Below, one piece after another: positions 1-8,896 of a stretch of DNA of 64,000 nucleotides. Source of the stretch: Porticoccaceae bacterium (GTDB lineage: Bacteria; Pseudomonadota; Gammaproteobacteria; Pseudomonadales; Porticoccaceae); assembly GCA_029252555.1 (NCBI GenBank), contig JAQXBF010000039.1:62001-126000 (forward strand), in the 5' to 3' direction. The position numbers and the translations under genes were made by a program. Each line of letters opens with the position of its first letter. Position 1 is the first letter of the stretch. Below the pieces are notes generated by a model, which worked only from the letters and a program-made list of their open reading frames with translations, was not told where the DNA came from and ran no database searches.

Positions 1-941
1 TTGGTCAGTGCCACGACTAATGAGTACAGAGATAATGAACAGCCCCCAAATAGGAAGACCAGCCCGTATAGCCGGATTGAGGCCTCGGATTCACGGCTGA
101 TCATAAGAGCAAAGGCCACGGCAAATAAACAGGCAAAGCCCATCACCCAACGGCGGTCGATCATATCGGAGAGTTTACCGATGGGGTATTGCAAAATCAT
201 GCCACCGGCCATCATGGCACCCATAAAGTTGGCCACCTGATAAACCGTGAAACCGAGTTTAGTGGCATAGACTGCGCCCATGCCAAACAAAATACTCGAT
301 ACCCATTGGGAGAGAACAATACCGGTGACGCCCATGGGTGTGCGATACCACAGGTGGCGCATGGTAACCCGCTCAGTCTCTTCAATAGCGGGGGTGGTAA
401 TCACTGATAATAAAATGGGTACGGCAGCCACGCTGACCATCACTGAGATCAGAATAAATAAGGTGAACTCTCTGGGGTTGGCCACATTGAGCATAAACTG
501 CCCGGCGCAAATACCGGCCAGCAGAATGGCTGTATAAAGAGAGAGTATCTGCCCGCGATTGGTATTGTTGGAGGCCTGATTTAACCAGCTTTCGGACACC
601 ACATAAATCGTTGAAAAGGCAAAGCCCGTGAGCAGACGCATCAGTGCCCAGGCCCAGGGGTTTACATAGATTGAATGCACCAGAATAGTGACGGATGCCA
701 CCGCAGACAGTGCGGCAAAAATACGGATATGCCCTACCCGTTGAATCATCTTGGGGGTCAGCAGTGACCCGGCTAAAAAGCCGGCAAAATAGCAGGACAT
801 CAGCAGGCCAATCAGGTAGTCGTCAAAGCCTTCGATTTCTGCGCGCACACCAAGCAAACTGCCCTGCACACCAACGGCGAGGCCAATTAGGGAGAGGCCT
901 GCAAACAGCGGCCAGATGCTGACAATAGTTCTAACGGGCAT
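1..941 (-). CDS. MFS transporter, partial (C-terminus beyond window)
   Basis: Reading the minus strand from the ATG at 939-941 gives an open frame that runs off the left edge of the window, so about 313 N-terminal residues are present. The protein is almost entirely hydrophobic with repeated membrane spans and begins MPVRTIVSIWPLFAGLSLIG. It resembles the YcaD-like branch of the major facilitator superfamily, which are inner-membrane secondary transporters. Features seen are a short charged loop (GHIR) after the second span and a long first half ending in a cytoplasmic loop. The substrate cannot be told from sequence. It appears to have its own promoter region (942-1046) and is transcribed in the same direction as yaeQ. 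Confidence 0.8.
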   Translation of the reverse strand, partial: MPVRTIVSIWPLFAGLSLIGLAVGVQGSLLGVRAEIEGFDDYLIGLLMSCYFAGFLAGSLLTPKMIQRVGHIRIFAALSAVASVTILVHSIYVNPWAWALMRLLTGFAFSTIYVVSESWLNQASNNTNRGQILSLYTAILLAGICAGQFMLNVANPREFTLFILISVMVSVAAVPILLSVITTPAIEETERVTMRHLWYRTPMGVTGIVLSQWVSSILFGMGAVYATKLGFTVYQVANFMGAMMAGGMILQYPIGKLSDMIDRRWVMGFACLFAVAFALMISRESEASIRLYGLVFLFGGCSLSLYSLVVALT

Positions 942-1046
942 AATAACCGACCGTATTTTAAAGGTCGCCAGCGTACACCCAGATTGGAAAAGTTCAAAGC
1001 AAAATTAATCACATTTAAGCGATATTTTTACTGTCCAATTTGTACC

Positions 1047-1583
1047 CTAAAGTTTAACGCCTGGAGTGAATATTAGGGGTGTCTGATCAGTATCCCAGGT
1101 GACTTCAGAATCCTGAATACTGACCTGAATATCGAGATTGCGCTGCATGCCTTTGGCCAGCTTTTTGGTGATATCTGTGTCGAGATGGCGAACACTAAGA
1201 TTTTTAAATCTAGCCAGTTGGGGCTGCATCTCTTTCCACCATTGTTCGGCAGAGCCGGTGCCATAGGTGTAAACAATAACCTGCTGGGCGCGGCCACAGG
1301 CTTTTTTGAGGCGCTTCTCACTGGGTAAGCCCAACTCGACCCATAACTCAATTTCATCGCTCAGGCTTTTTTGCCAAAGATCTGGTTCATCGTCGGTACT
1401 CAGGCCTTTGGTAAAGCGCAGTAAGTCACTGGCGTGCAATGCAAAGACGAGCAGCCGTATCATTAGGCGCTCATCAGTCTCCGAGGGGTGCTGAGCCAGA
1501 GTCAAACTATGCTGTTGATAATAATGTCGATCCATGTCGACAATATTGAGTTCTGCTTTGAAGATGGTTGCGCCTAGAGCCAT
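1047..1583 (-). CDS. yaeQ: YaeQ family protein
   Basis: The 178-residue product closely follows E. coli YaeQ (181 aa). It has the N-terminal MALGATIFKAELNIVDMDRH, the HPSETDERLM segment, the DDEPDLW stretch and the ELGLPSEKRLKKAC core. YaeQ proteins have a PD-(D/E)XK nuclease-like fold and an unproven cellular role. An upstream in-frame ATG at 1619 would add 12 residues with no counterpart in the family, so the internal ATG at 1583 is preferred. The gene is divergent from the GH3 gene across a 349-nt gap. Family assignment is firm; function is unknown. Confidence 0.88.
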   Translation of the reverse strand: MALGATIFKAELNIVDMDRHYYQQHSLTLAQHPSETDERLMIRLLVFALHASDLLRFTKGLSTDDEPDLWQKSLSDEIELWVELGLPSEKRLKKACGRAQQVIVYTYGTGSAEQWWKEMQPQLARFKNLSVRHLDTDITKKLAKGMQRNLDIQVSIQDSEVTWDTDQTPLIFTPGVKL

Positions 1584-1932
1584 TAGGGTTAGTAGCCTAT
1601 TTTTAAGAAGGGCCATCATACGTTAGTTGGCCGTTGATAGCTGGCTATAAAAAAGCGGTAGTGAATATTCACTCTCTACAGAGCTTTTCATCTGCAGTTC
1701 TTCCCAGCTTCAGTACTTACTTACTACGGTACTCTGACCTAGAGGCGAACCCTAGGAAACGTCCCCAAACCATATCTCAGTCATAGAGTGTTTTTTAGGG
1801 GTAATTCAAACTAATCAATCTAAAAGGTGATTTAAGTAGCTCATCTTCAAGGAAATAGGCCAACAGACCTTGTATAGCTGCGTGCAAACCAAAAATATTG
1901 CCAGTAGAATTGTCAAAAAAGAAGGACGTACC
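1584..1932. other. Intergenic region between yaeQ and GH3 gene
   Basis: This 349-nt divergent spacer holds no convincing gene or RNA. It contains a perfect 14-bp palindrome, AGTGAATATTCACT, at 1660-1673, a possible dimer-binding operator. A clear ribosome-binding site (GAAGGA) lies about 7 nt before the GH3 start at 1933. No strong sigma-70 promoter stood out by eye. Confidence 0.4.
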
Positions 1933-3882
1933 ATGAAAAAAATCCTCAAAATCACAGGGCAAATTCTGGCCACGCTTCTTGGTATAGCTGTGCTTTGGCT
2001 GATCAATTTGCTCTTCCAGCCTTTTGACAATATTAGAATCTATTTTGCCCTTGGCCCAGAGCCACAGGTATTGGTCGATGGCCAGTTTGGATACCGCGAT
2101 CTCAATAAAAACCAGCGTTTAGATGTTTACGAGGATAGTCGCCAGCCTGCGGAAGCGCGGGCCGATAATTTAATCAGCCAGATGAGCCTTGAGGAAAAAG
2201 TCGGCCAGATGTTTCATCCGGCTATTACTATTGAGCCCGACTTTACTTTGCTGGCCTTTCATCTGGCCATGGGCCGTGTGGATATAGATGCTGCCGATAT
2301 TCTTGATAAACATATCAGTCACTTTAATTTCTATGGCAAGCCTACGCCGGGGGAGATAGCAGCCAAACTCAATAGTTTGCAAAAAGTGGCCGCGAGAACC
2401 AGATTGGGCATTCCCCTGACCATTAGCTCTGATCCACTCCATGAAGCCTCAAGGGGCGGTGGTATTGCGGCATTTTCTGTAGATGGGTTTTCTGCCTGGC
2501 CTTCACAGCTAGGCTTTGCGGCGGCAAGAGATATTGAGCTGACGCGACAATTTGGTGAAATAGCCGCGGCTGAGTATCGCGCAGTTGGGCTGCGTACGGC
2601 CCTGCATCCGATGGCTGATCTAGCCACAGAGCCGCGCTGGCCGCGCAACTTTGGCACCTTTGGCTCCGATGCGGACCTGTCCAGTGAACTGACCACTGCT
2701 TATATGCTGGGCTTCCAGGGTGAATCTCTGGATAAGAATTCGGTGTTATCGATGGTTAAGCATTTTCCCGGCGGAGGCCCCCAAGAGCTGGGTCTGGACC
2801 CCCATCTCCCCAGCGGCAAACGCCAGATTTACCCCGGGGATAACTTTGACTATCACCTGAAGCCCTTTAAGAAGGCGATCGATAATGGCCTGCGAGTGAT
2901 TATGCCGTACTACGGTATTCCCATTGATCAGACCGACGAAAATGTGGCTATGGGCTTTAATAAAATGATTCTGACCGATTTGCTGAGGCATGAGCTGGGT
3001 TTTACCGGTGTGGTTTGTGCAGACTGGGGTATTGTTTCCAGTCGTGCCTGGGGCGTCGAAAATCTAAGCATAAAAGAGCGGTATAAAAAGTCTCTTGATG
3101 CGGGTATAGATCAATACGGTGGCGAGAGTGATACCCAGTCGGTGGTTGAGTTAGTGCAGGAAGGTCTGATCTCTGAGGCGCGAATTAACCTGTCGGTGAA
3201 GCGTATTTTGGTTAATAAGTTTGAGTTGGGCCTGTTTGAGCAGTCTCTGGCTGACGAACAGGCCTTACCAAGCCTGGTCAATACCAAAGAATATATTGCG
3301 GCCGGCCTTCAGGCCCAGCGCAAGTCTATGGTGCTGCTTAGTAATAACAAGCCTGGCAGCATTGGTCAGACTCTACCATTGGCTAAGGGGATCAAAATTT
3401 TTGTCGATGGTTTAGGTGCTGAAGAGGCGAGCCAATACGGCACTTTAGCTGACAGCCCCGAGGAGGCAGACGCGATTATTTTATATCTGGATACTGTATT
3501 TAATGGCAATCAAATTGCGGGGTCTGAAGAGCTGATAGATCAGCTACTTAGCGGTATTTTACCTGACGGTAATCTGAACTTTGATAGCAGCATATTGGCT
3601 AAGGTAGAGCGCTATTCCCAGCACAAAAACCTAATTACGGTAGTAGATCTAAATCGCCCCGCTATTTTAACCGAGCTCAATCAACAGAGCGATGCTTTGA
3701 TTGGTACCTTTGGGGTGTATGATTCGGTGATTTTTGAAATGATCTTTGGAGCGTTTAATCCTCAGGGCAAGCTGCCATTTGAGATCCCTTCCTCTATGGA
3801 GGCGGTGTCAGAGCAGCAGGAAGATATGCCGGATGATTCTCTGCGACCAACATTTGTGATGGGCCATGGCTTGACCTACTAA
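1933..3882 (+). CDS. Glycoside hydrolase family 3, membrane-anchored
   Basis: This 649-residue protein is a GH3 beta-glycosidase-type enzyme, which removes sugar units from the non-reducing end by a retaining mechanism. Residues about 5-30 form a hydrophobic anchor (ILATLLGIAVLWLINLLF) with no obvious cleavage site, so the enzyme probably faces the periplasm tethered to the inner membrane. GH3 signatures are KHFPGGGPQ and GFTGVVCADWG; Asp364 in the latter matches the catalytic nucleophile. The second domain follows to the C-terminus (ending VMGHGLTY). The start was chosen for the GAAGGA ribosome-binding site and the anchor; an upstream in-frame start at 1870 lacks both. No transporter or SusC-like partner adjoins it. 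Substrate is unknown. Confidence 0.9.
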   Translation: MKKILKITGQILATLLGIAVLWLINLLFQPFDNIRIYFALGPEPQVLVDGQFGYRDLNKNQRLDVYEDSRQPAEARADNLISQMSLEEKVGQMFHPAITIEPDFTLLAFHLAMGRVDIDAADILDKHISHFNFYGKPTPGEIAAKLNSLQKVAARTRLGIPLTISSDPLHEASRGGGIAAFSVDGFSAWPSQLGFAAARDIELTRQFGEIAAAEYRAVGLRTALHPMADLATEPRWPRNFGTFGSDADLSSELTTAYMLGFQGESLDKNSVLSMVKHFPGGGPQELGLDPHLPSGKRQIYPGDNFDYHLKPFKKAIDNGLRVIMPYYGIPIDQTDENVAMGFNKMILTDLLRHELGFTGVVCADWGIVSSRAWGVENLSIKERYKKSLDAGIDQYGGESDTQSVVELVQEGLISEARINLSVKRILVNKFELGLFEQSLADEQALPSLVNTKEYIAAGLQAQRKSMVLLSNNKPGSIGQTLPLAKGIKIFVDGLGAEEASQYGTLADSPEEADAIILYLDTVFNGNQIAGSEELIDQLLSGILPDGNLNFDSSILAKVERYSQHKNLITVVDLNRPAILTELNQQSDALIGTFGVYDSVIFEMIFGAFNPQGKLPFEIPSSMEAVSEQQEDMPDDSLRPTFVMGHGLTY

Positions 3883-3897
3883 GCAGGTTTACTGGCC

Positions 3898-4086
3898 TTA
3901 GAACCCCAAATCTTCTTGGGTTACCTGCACTGAAATAGGATCGCCGTCCACCTCTGTGCAAACTAAAATGGGCCGACAGCAGACAAAACAGTCCTCGGTG
4001 TAGGTCTGAGATTCTGATGGGTCGACAAATAAGGTAATCGACTCCCAGCAGTAAGGGCAGGTTATCTCTTCTTCATAGAGTGCCAC
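3898..4086 (-). CDS. CPXCG-motif cysteine-rich small protein
   Basis: This 62-residue acidic protein has two cysteine pairs, CPYC near residue 10 and CFVCC near residue 33, typical of the small CPXCG/Cys_rich family thought to bind a metal. The C-terminal half carries [12 protein letters not shown]. It lies 15 nt from the convergent GH3 stop and 8 nt downstream of the HIBCH-like gene on the same strand, so it is probably co-transcribed with it. Function is unknown. Confidence 0.8.
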   Translation of the reverse strand: MALYEEEITCPYCWESITLFVDPSESQTYTEDCFVCCRPILVCTEVDGDPISVQVTQEDLGF

Positions 4087-4094
4087 TGGGCTAC

Positions 4095-5210
4095 CTAACT
4101 TAAATCTGCTAAGGGGTGCTCCTCAGCAGACCACGGGCTGATAAAGAATGGTGCAACCATATCTGGAGTCACTTGTTCGATGCTGCCTGGGTTCCATTTA
4201 GGGCTGTGGTCTTTATCGACGGCCAGAGCGCGAATACCTTCAACAGTTTCGCTGGTCAGCCCAGAGCGGTGCAGATGCTTGGTATAGAAACAGTGGCGCA
4301 CTAAATCGCGCTCCATGCGCAGATCATTTGCCAAACTCATTTCACGGCCCCGACGAATCTGTTCCAGCACCACATGCAGCATCAGCGGTGAGCGTTTGCG
4401 CAGCGCAGCTATGCAGTTGTTGGCCCATTCAGAGTTTTGCTCGGCCAGAGAGTCAAAAATCTCACCCACACTGGCCTTTGCGAAGCAGAAATCAATGCTT
4501 TTATCCAGCCAACTGGGCTGATGATCGACGGGTGTAGAAGCGGCTAAATTGCGTTTTAAGGCCTCTAGCCTATCAGCTATGGACAGGCCTGGGTTGGTTG
4601 TCAAATCGCTCCACAGGGATTCAATATCAGCACTGTCGGCCAGTGTATCGGCCAGCCCAAGACTTAAAGCGTCGGCGCCGATTAGCATTTGCCCGGTCAG
4701 GGCAAGATATTCACCGCTGGCGCCGGGGCAGCGACTTAGGAAGTAGCCGCCACCAACATCGGGAAACAGGCCTATATTGGTCTCTGGCATGGCCAGTTTG
4801 CTGCGTTCGGTGACAATTCTGATTGAGGCTCCCTGGGAAATTCCCATACCGCCACCCATAACAATACCGTCCATAAAAGCGATATAGGGCTTGGAGTAGT
4901 TAAAAATCAGATGGTTTAGGCGATACTCTTCAGTAAAAAAGTCTTCCAGTTGCTGTTTTTCTTCCTCTGCTTGGGCAATGCCTGCGCTGTGGAAAAAACG
5001 TATATCACCACCGGCGCAAAAGGCGCCAAATGGCCCTTCTTTATTGGAACCGCGAATAGCCACGGCGTCGACTGCGGGGTTATCACGCCAGTCGGTTAAA
5101 AGAGTGTAGAGGTCGCGCACCATATTCAGAGACAGGGCATTGAGAGCGTCTGGGCGGTCCAGGGTAATCAACCCCATACCTGCGGTTATTTCACTACGAA
5201 TATTGGACAA
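4095..5210 (-). CDS. 3-hydroxyisobutyryl-CoA hydrolase (crotonase superfamily)
   Basis: The 371-residue product fits HIBCH, which releases 3-hydroxyisobutyrate from its CoA ester in valine breakdown. The crotonase oxyanion-hole segment is FCAGGDI (64-70), followed by GGGMGIS (about 119-125) and [19 protein letters not shown] (142-160), a signature of HIBCH rather than of plain enoyl-CoA hydratases. Glu143 and Asp151 sit at the catalytic positions of that family. Length agrees with the family (about 350-380 aa). The gene stands upstream of the CPXCG protein. The acyl-CoA theme recurs in the window with IcmF at 56-59 kb, though the two are not linked. Confidence 0.88.
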   Translation of the reverse strand: MSNIRSEITAGMGLITLDRPDALNALSLNMVRDLYTLLTDWRDNPAVDAVAIRGSNKEGPFGAFCAGGDIRFFHSAGIAQAEEEKQQLEDFFTEEYRLNHLIFNYSKPYIAFMDGIVMGGGMGISQGASIRIVTERSKLAMPETNIGLFPDVGGGYFLSRCPGASGEYLALTGQMLIGADALSLGLADTLADSADIESLWSDLTTNPGLSIADRLEALKRNLAASTPVDHQPSWLDKSIDFCFAKASVGEIFDSLAEQNSEWANNCIAALRKRSPLMLHVVLEQIRRGREMSLANDLRMERDLVRHCFYTKHLHRSGLTSETVEGIRALAVDKDHSPKWNPGSIEQVTPDMVAPFFISPWSAEEHPLADLS

Positions 5211-5291
5211 GAGAATTTTCCATTTGACTGTTTTGCTGCGATTTAACCAGCCCCTGTGAACCCTGTCTACAGGAGCTATTAATAATGAGAA

Positions 5292-5876
5292 TTAGGCAAA
5301 GTCTGCAATGAGTGCAGCGCGCACCGGGTCTTGGATTTGAACAGAATTAGGCTGAATGTGAGGGCTATCTACGCCCATGCTGAATGCTGCACCAGCGCGC
5401 AGGCCGGCAATATCCTCGGCGCTAAACTCGTAGCGCAAAAAATGTACGCTGGAGGTTTTTTCGTCGTTTTCACGCTCCATGTCTTCATCGGCAAAGGGCA
5501 CAATGCGCGGGCGGTCTCCCACCTGAGCCCAAATTTGGCGCTCGACTCCTTTAAGGTTTTGCAGCATAACTTTGCGCTCGTCGATATCATCGTACTCAAG
5601 CATAAATGTTGCCTTGAGGTTTTGCCCCTCGGGTAGCAGTGGGTTGTAGCTGTCTAGTTCTTCCTGAATACCCTCGGCTTCAAAAATACGCTCTACTCGC
5701 AGCATTTCCTGAATTTGATAGCGAATGGTCGTTTCATCTTCAAAGCACAGGCGGGCGTTGTTACCAATGCAAACCTCTCTGGTCTTTTTATGGGCCATCA
5801 CCTGGGTGCGGAACTCTGGGCGCTTCTCTGCGTACTGTTCTAAGGGCCACAGGTCTGCTCTGGTTAAGTCTGCCAT
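5292..5876 (-). CDS. DUF3501 family protein
   Basis: This 194-residue soluble protein matches the DUF3501 family (begins MADLTRADLWPLEQYAEKRP; basic segment AHKKTREVCIG; C-terminal FSAEDIAGLRAGAAFSMGVD). No catalytic motif is known for the family. It is the last gene of a three-gene minus-strand operon after rubrerythrin and a GlpC-like iron-sulfur protein, and starts 12 nt after the latter ends. From memory these three genes occur together in many proteobacteria, which suggests one redox or peroxide-defence function, but no role is established. Confidence 0.85.
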   Translation of the reverse strand: MADLTRADLWPLEQYAEKRPEFRTQVMAHKKTREVCIGNNARLCFEDETTIRYQIQEMLRVERIFEAEGIQEELDSYNPLLPEGQNLKATFMLEYDDIDERKVMLQNLKGVERQIWAQVGDRPRIVPFADEDMERENDEKTSSVHFLRYEFSAEDIAGLRAGAAFSMGVDSPHIQPNSVQIQDPVRAALIADFA

Positions 5877-5888
5877 TTTGACTATTCC

Positions 5889-7244
5889 TTAAATTTGATA
5901 GGCCTTGCGCAGCAAGGTCATTGGATGTTCCGGTTGCTCAATTTTTTCCGACAGGTTGCCAATATGAGTGGCGGCCATGGGGCAGTCACTGATAAAGAAA
6001 TCCGGGTCTTGTTCATTGACCTTGCGCACCACCGGGCGGGCAATTTTGACAGACTTGTCATGGGTCTCGGTTTTCACTGCGTAGGTGCCATCGTGGCCAG
6101 AGCAGCGTTCGATTGCATGAACATTGGTCTCTGGAACCAGATTTAAAATATCTCGGGTTTTTAGGCCGATATTTTGCACTCTCAGATGGCAGGCCACCTG
6201 ATAGCTAATATCCCCTAGAGACTGTTTGAAATCGGTATTAAAAGCACCGGCTTTATGGCGCAGATGCAGATATTCGAACGGGTCGTAAAAAGCTTGCTGT
6301 ACTTTGATTACATTCGGGTCATCTGGGAACATTAGCGGTAGTTCCTGTTTGTACATCAGTACACAGGAGGGAATCGGTGCAATCAGATCGTAGCCCTCGT
6401 CCACCAACTTGGCCAAGACCGGAATATTGGCTTCTTTAAGTTTGGCCACGGCCTGCAAGTCGCCCAGTTCCAATTTGGGCATACCACAGCACTGCTCTTT
6501 GGGCACCAGGTCAATATGGATACCGTTGTGGGTAAACACATTGTAGAAATCTTCGCCTAAATGAGGGCTGTTGTAATTGCCGTAGCAGGTCACATACAAA
6601 GCAACTTTACCTGTGGTATTACTGACGGCGGTGGGCTGCTCAATGGTCTCGCTTTGCTCATTTAACTGACTTGCCACTAAAGGCGCGACGCGCTTGCGCA
6701 TTGTTTTATTGTGATATTCGGGTACGGGCGCTTGATGGTGCACGCCTAAGCCCTTATCCAGCGCTTTGCGGAACGTATTATTCTTATTCAGCGCATTAAC
6801 CGTGATATCCACCAGAGGGATTGTTGCCAATTTGCCCACTGTATCTGTGCTGGTCAGTATTCTGTCGCGCAACGGGGCACCAATTTTGGTGAACTTGATC
6901 GCTTTAGCGCGCAGCATTAGATGGGGGAAATCGACATTCCAATCGTGGGGAGGTGTGTAAGGGCACTTGGCCATGTAACACATATCGCACATATAGCACT
7001 GGTCCGACACTTTGACATAGTCGGCTTTATCTACGCCATCGACTTCAAAGGTGTCAGATTCGTCTATCAGGTCAAATAATGTTGGGAAGGCGTCACACAG
7101 GCTAACGCAGCGGCGGCAACCGTGGCAGATATCAAAGACCCGCTCTAATTCTTGGTTGAGGCTATCTTCATTGTAAAAATCATCAGACTGCCAATCTAGA
7201 GGGTGACGAGTCGGTGCTTGCAGATTTCCTTCGCGTTGCGCCAT
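5889..7244 (-). CDS. GlpC-like (Fe-S)-binding / heterodisulfide reductase-related protein
   Basis: This 451-residue protein has two N-terminal four-cysteine clusters for [4Fe-4S] centres, Cys40/43/46/50 and Cys83/86/89/94. Two CCG-type domains follow: a clear one with CCGMPK at 252-257, and a later one whose motif has become CSGHDG. This is the architecture of the electron-transfer subunit of anaerobic glycerol-3-phosphate dehydrogenase (GlpC) and of heterodisulfide reductases, but no catalytic GlpA/GlpB partner is present. Its neighbours are rubrerythrin upstream and DUF3501 downstream. AAGGAG lies 7 nt before the start. It probably passes electrons from an unknown donor, perhaps to rubrerythrin; this is inference. 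Confidence 0.88.
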   Translation of the reverse strand: MAQREGNLQAPTRHPLDWQSDDFYNEDSLNQELERVFDICHGCRRCVSLCDAFPTLFDLIDESDTFEVDGVDKADYVKVSDQCYMCDMCYMAKCPYTPPHDWNVDFPHLMLRAKAIKFTKIGAPLRDRILTSTDTVGKLATIPLVDITVNALNKNNTFRKALDKGLGVHHQAPVPEYHNKTMRKRVAPLVASQLNEQSETIEQPTAVSNTTGKVALYVTCYGNYNSPHLGEDFYNVFTHNGIHIDLVPKEQCCGMPKLELGDLQAVAKLKEANIPVLAKLVDEGYDLIAPIPSCVLMYKQELPLMFPDDPNVIKVQQAFYDPFEYLHLRHKAGAFNTDFKQSLGDISYQVACHLRVQNIGLKTRDILNLVPETNVHAIERCSGHDGTYAVKTETHDKSVKIARPVVRKVNEQDPDFFISDCPMAATHIGNLSEKIEQPEHPMTLLRKAYQI

Positions 7245-7329
7245 GATTTGACTCCTTTTCTGAGCAAATAAAAATCTGGGGTGAAAAACACACCCCAGAT
7301 TCTCAGATTACATAACCTTAGGCTGTTGC

Positions 7330-7749
7330 TTAGTCGTCTAAAGTATCCAGCGCCTTTTGGAAACGATTGGCGTGGCTGCGCTCGGCTTTGGCTAGTGTTT
7401 CAAACCAGTCTGCAACTTCATCGAAGCCTTCTTCGCGGGCTGTCTTAGCCATACCTGGGTACATATCGGTGTACTCATGGGTCTCACCGGCAATGGCGCT
7501 CTCAAGGTTGGCTTTGGTGCCACCAAAAGGCATTCCGGTAGCTGGGTCACCAGTTTCTTCGAGATATTCCAAATGTCCGTGAGCGTGGCCTGTCTCGCCT
7601 TCGGCGGTCGAGCGGAATACTGCGGCTACATCGTTGTAACCTTCAACGTCTGCTTTTGAGGCGAAGTAAAGATAACGGCGGTTAGCCTGTGATTCACCGG
7701 CGAATGCGGCTTTTAAGCTCTCTTCGGTTTTTGATCCTGCTAATGACAT
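7330..7749 (-). CDS. Rubrerythrin (diiron erythrin, no rubredoxin domain)
   Basis: The 139-residue product is a four-helix ferritin-like diiron protein. Expected metal ligands lie in [12 protein letters not shown] (about residues 15-26), [20 protein letters not shown] and [11 protein letters not shown]. The C-terminal rubredoxin domain of classical rubrerythrin is absent, so an outside electron donor is needed; the Fe-S protein encoded next is the obvious candidate. Rubrerythrins reduce hydrogen peroxide to water. The start at 7749 has an AAAGGAG ribosome-binding site; the upstream in-frame start at 7788 adds residues not seen in the family. It is the first gene of the triad. Confidence 0.9.
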   Translation of the reverse strand: MSLAGSKTEESLKAAFAGESQANRRYLYFASKADVEGYNDVAAVFRSTAEGETGHAHGHLEYLEETGDPATGMPFGGTKANLESAIAGETHEYTDMYPGMAKTAREEGFDEVADWFETLAKAERSHANRFQKALDTLDD

Positions 7750-7785
7750 ATCAAAGCTCCTTTCGTTAGTTATTCTATAACCACC

Positions 7786-7814
7786 CAATACCCCTATAAA
7801 AAAAGGTGGTATTG
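7786..7814. other. Hairpin in the leader upstream of rubrerythrin
   Basis: CAATACC at 7786-7792 pairs with GGTATTG at 7808-7814, with two further CC/GG pairs inside. It lies between the end of the carotenoid operon and the rubrerythrin start, both on the minus strand. It has no following T-run, so it is either a weak end signal for the crt operon or a leader structure of the rubrerythrin mRNA. Confidence 0.35.
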
Positions 7815-7894
7815 CAGTGTAGGATAGTTTTTCTGTTAGGGCCTAATAGTTTTCATTCATCGCGCTAATAGATTTTACCATTAGTTTGACAGGG

Positions 7895-8896
7895 TTATTG
7901 TATTGGCGCTTTGCGCAGGTCTGAGATGTCTTGGCTGCCAGTCAGAAACATGGCCCAGCGCAACTGCTCCTGAAGGGTCGACATTTTCTCCACAACGGCC
8001 TCCGCAGACTCCAGCGCAGGGGCTAAAAACGGCTGTGCCAACGCGGTCATCTGTGCTCCCAGACGAATACAGCGAGCGATATCCAGGCCATGGCGTACAC
8101 CGCCGGAACCAATAAGCCCCAGTGAAGGGCAGGCTGCGTGCACTGCGGGCAGTAGCTCTATGGTGTCCATGCCCCAATCAATAAAGGGTGCGGCAATTTC
8201 CCGCTCGCGCTCAGACCCATTGCGATCCAGCTCAATACTTGCCCAGCTAGTGCCGCCGCGGCCAGCTACTTCGACCCAGTTTACGCCAGCATCCATCAGC
8301 TTTTTGGCGCTGGCAGGGCCTATTCCGGCACCCACTTCTTTAACAATAATCGGCACCTCAAGCTCGACAGCGCAGTGTTGAATGGCCTCTAACACGAGGT
8401 TCCAGTCTCTGTCTCCATTGGGCTGTATCAGTTCTTGCAGGGGATTAAGATGGATCATCAGCCCGTTGGCCTGCACTGAATCTACCGCTCTCTTGGCTAA
8501 GTCGAGCCCCTGCTGTTGTATCTGTGTGGCCCCCAGATTGCCCAGTAAAATAGCCGTGGGTGCCCAGCGCCGAACATTCTGCGCGAGCCCCTGTTCGAGA
8601 GCAGCTCGCTGGGAACCCAGCGCCATAGGAATAGCGCAAGCCTGAGCGGCCTCGGCCAGATGCTGATTAATCAAATCACCATTGTCGCAACCGCCGGTCA
8701 TAGCGCCAATTAAAAAAGGCGCGGCAACTGCTTGATCGAGGAATTGGCTGCCGAGGTTAATATCTTCCAGCGCCATTTGTGGCAGTGGGTTAGGCTCAAA
8801 GCGCAGACGATCAAAACCTGAGCTCTGCTGAGCCTGATGCTTCGGCTGCAAAGCCAGGGCAATATGGTCCGCTTTACGGTTTCTTATATCTGTCAT
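7895..8896 (-). CDS. fni: Type 2 isopentenyl-diphosphate delta-isomerase (FMN-dependent)
   Basis: This 333-residue TIM-barrel flavoprotein interconverts isopentenyl and dimethylallyl diphosphate, feeding the carotenoid pathway. Characteristic segments are RKADHIALAL near the N-terminus, FLIGAMTGG (about 80-88), IVKEVGAGIG and the family hallmark VEVAGRGGTSWASIE, plus LIGSGGVRHG for FMN phosphate. The isomerase is of the type 2 kind, which uses reduced FMN and NAD(P)H, rather than the zinc/magnesium type 1. It is the last gene of crtE-I-B-Y-blh-idi and overlaps blh by 4 nt, so translation is probably coupled. Length is typical (about 340 aa). Confidence 0.93.
   Translation of the reverse strand: MTDIRNRKADHIALALQPKHQAQQSSGFDRLRFEPNPLPQMALEDINLGSQFLDQAVAAPFLIGAMTGGCDNGDLINQHLAEAAQACAIPMALGSQRAALEQGLAQNVRRWAPTAILLGNLGATQIQQQGLDLAKRAVDSVQANGLMIHLNPLQELIQPNGDRDWNLVLEAIQHCAVELEVPIIVKEVGAGIGPASAKKLMDAGVNWVEVAGRGGTSWASIELDRNGSEREREIAAPFIDWGMDTIELLPAVHAACPSLGLIGSGGVRHGLDIARCIRLGAQMTALAQPFLAPALESAEAVVEKMSTLQEQLRWAMFLTGSQDISDLRKAPIQ

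Noticed and set aside
7786-7814. Hairpin as a firm terminator of the carotenoid operon
   Set aside because: No T-run follows on the minus strand; kept only as a hairpin of unknown use.
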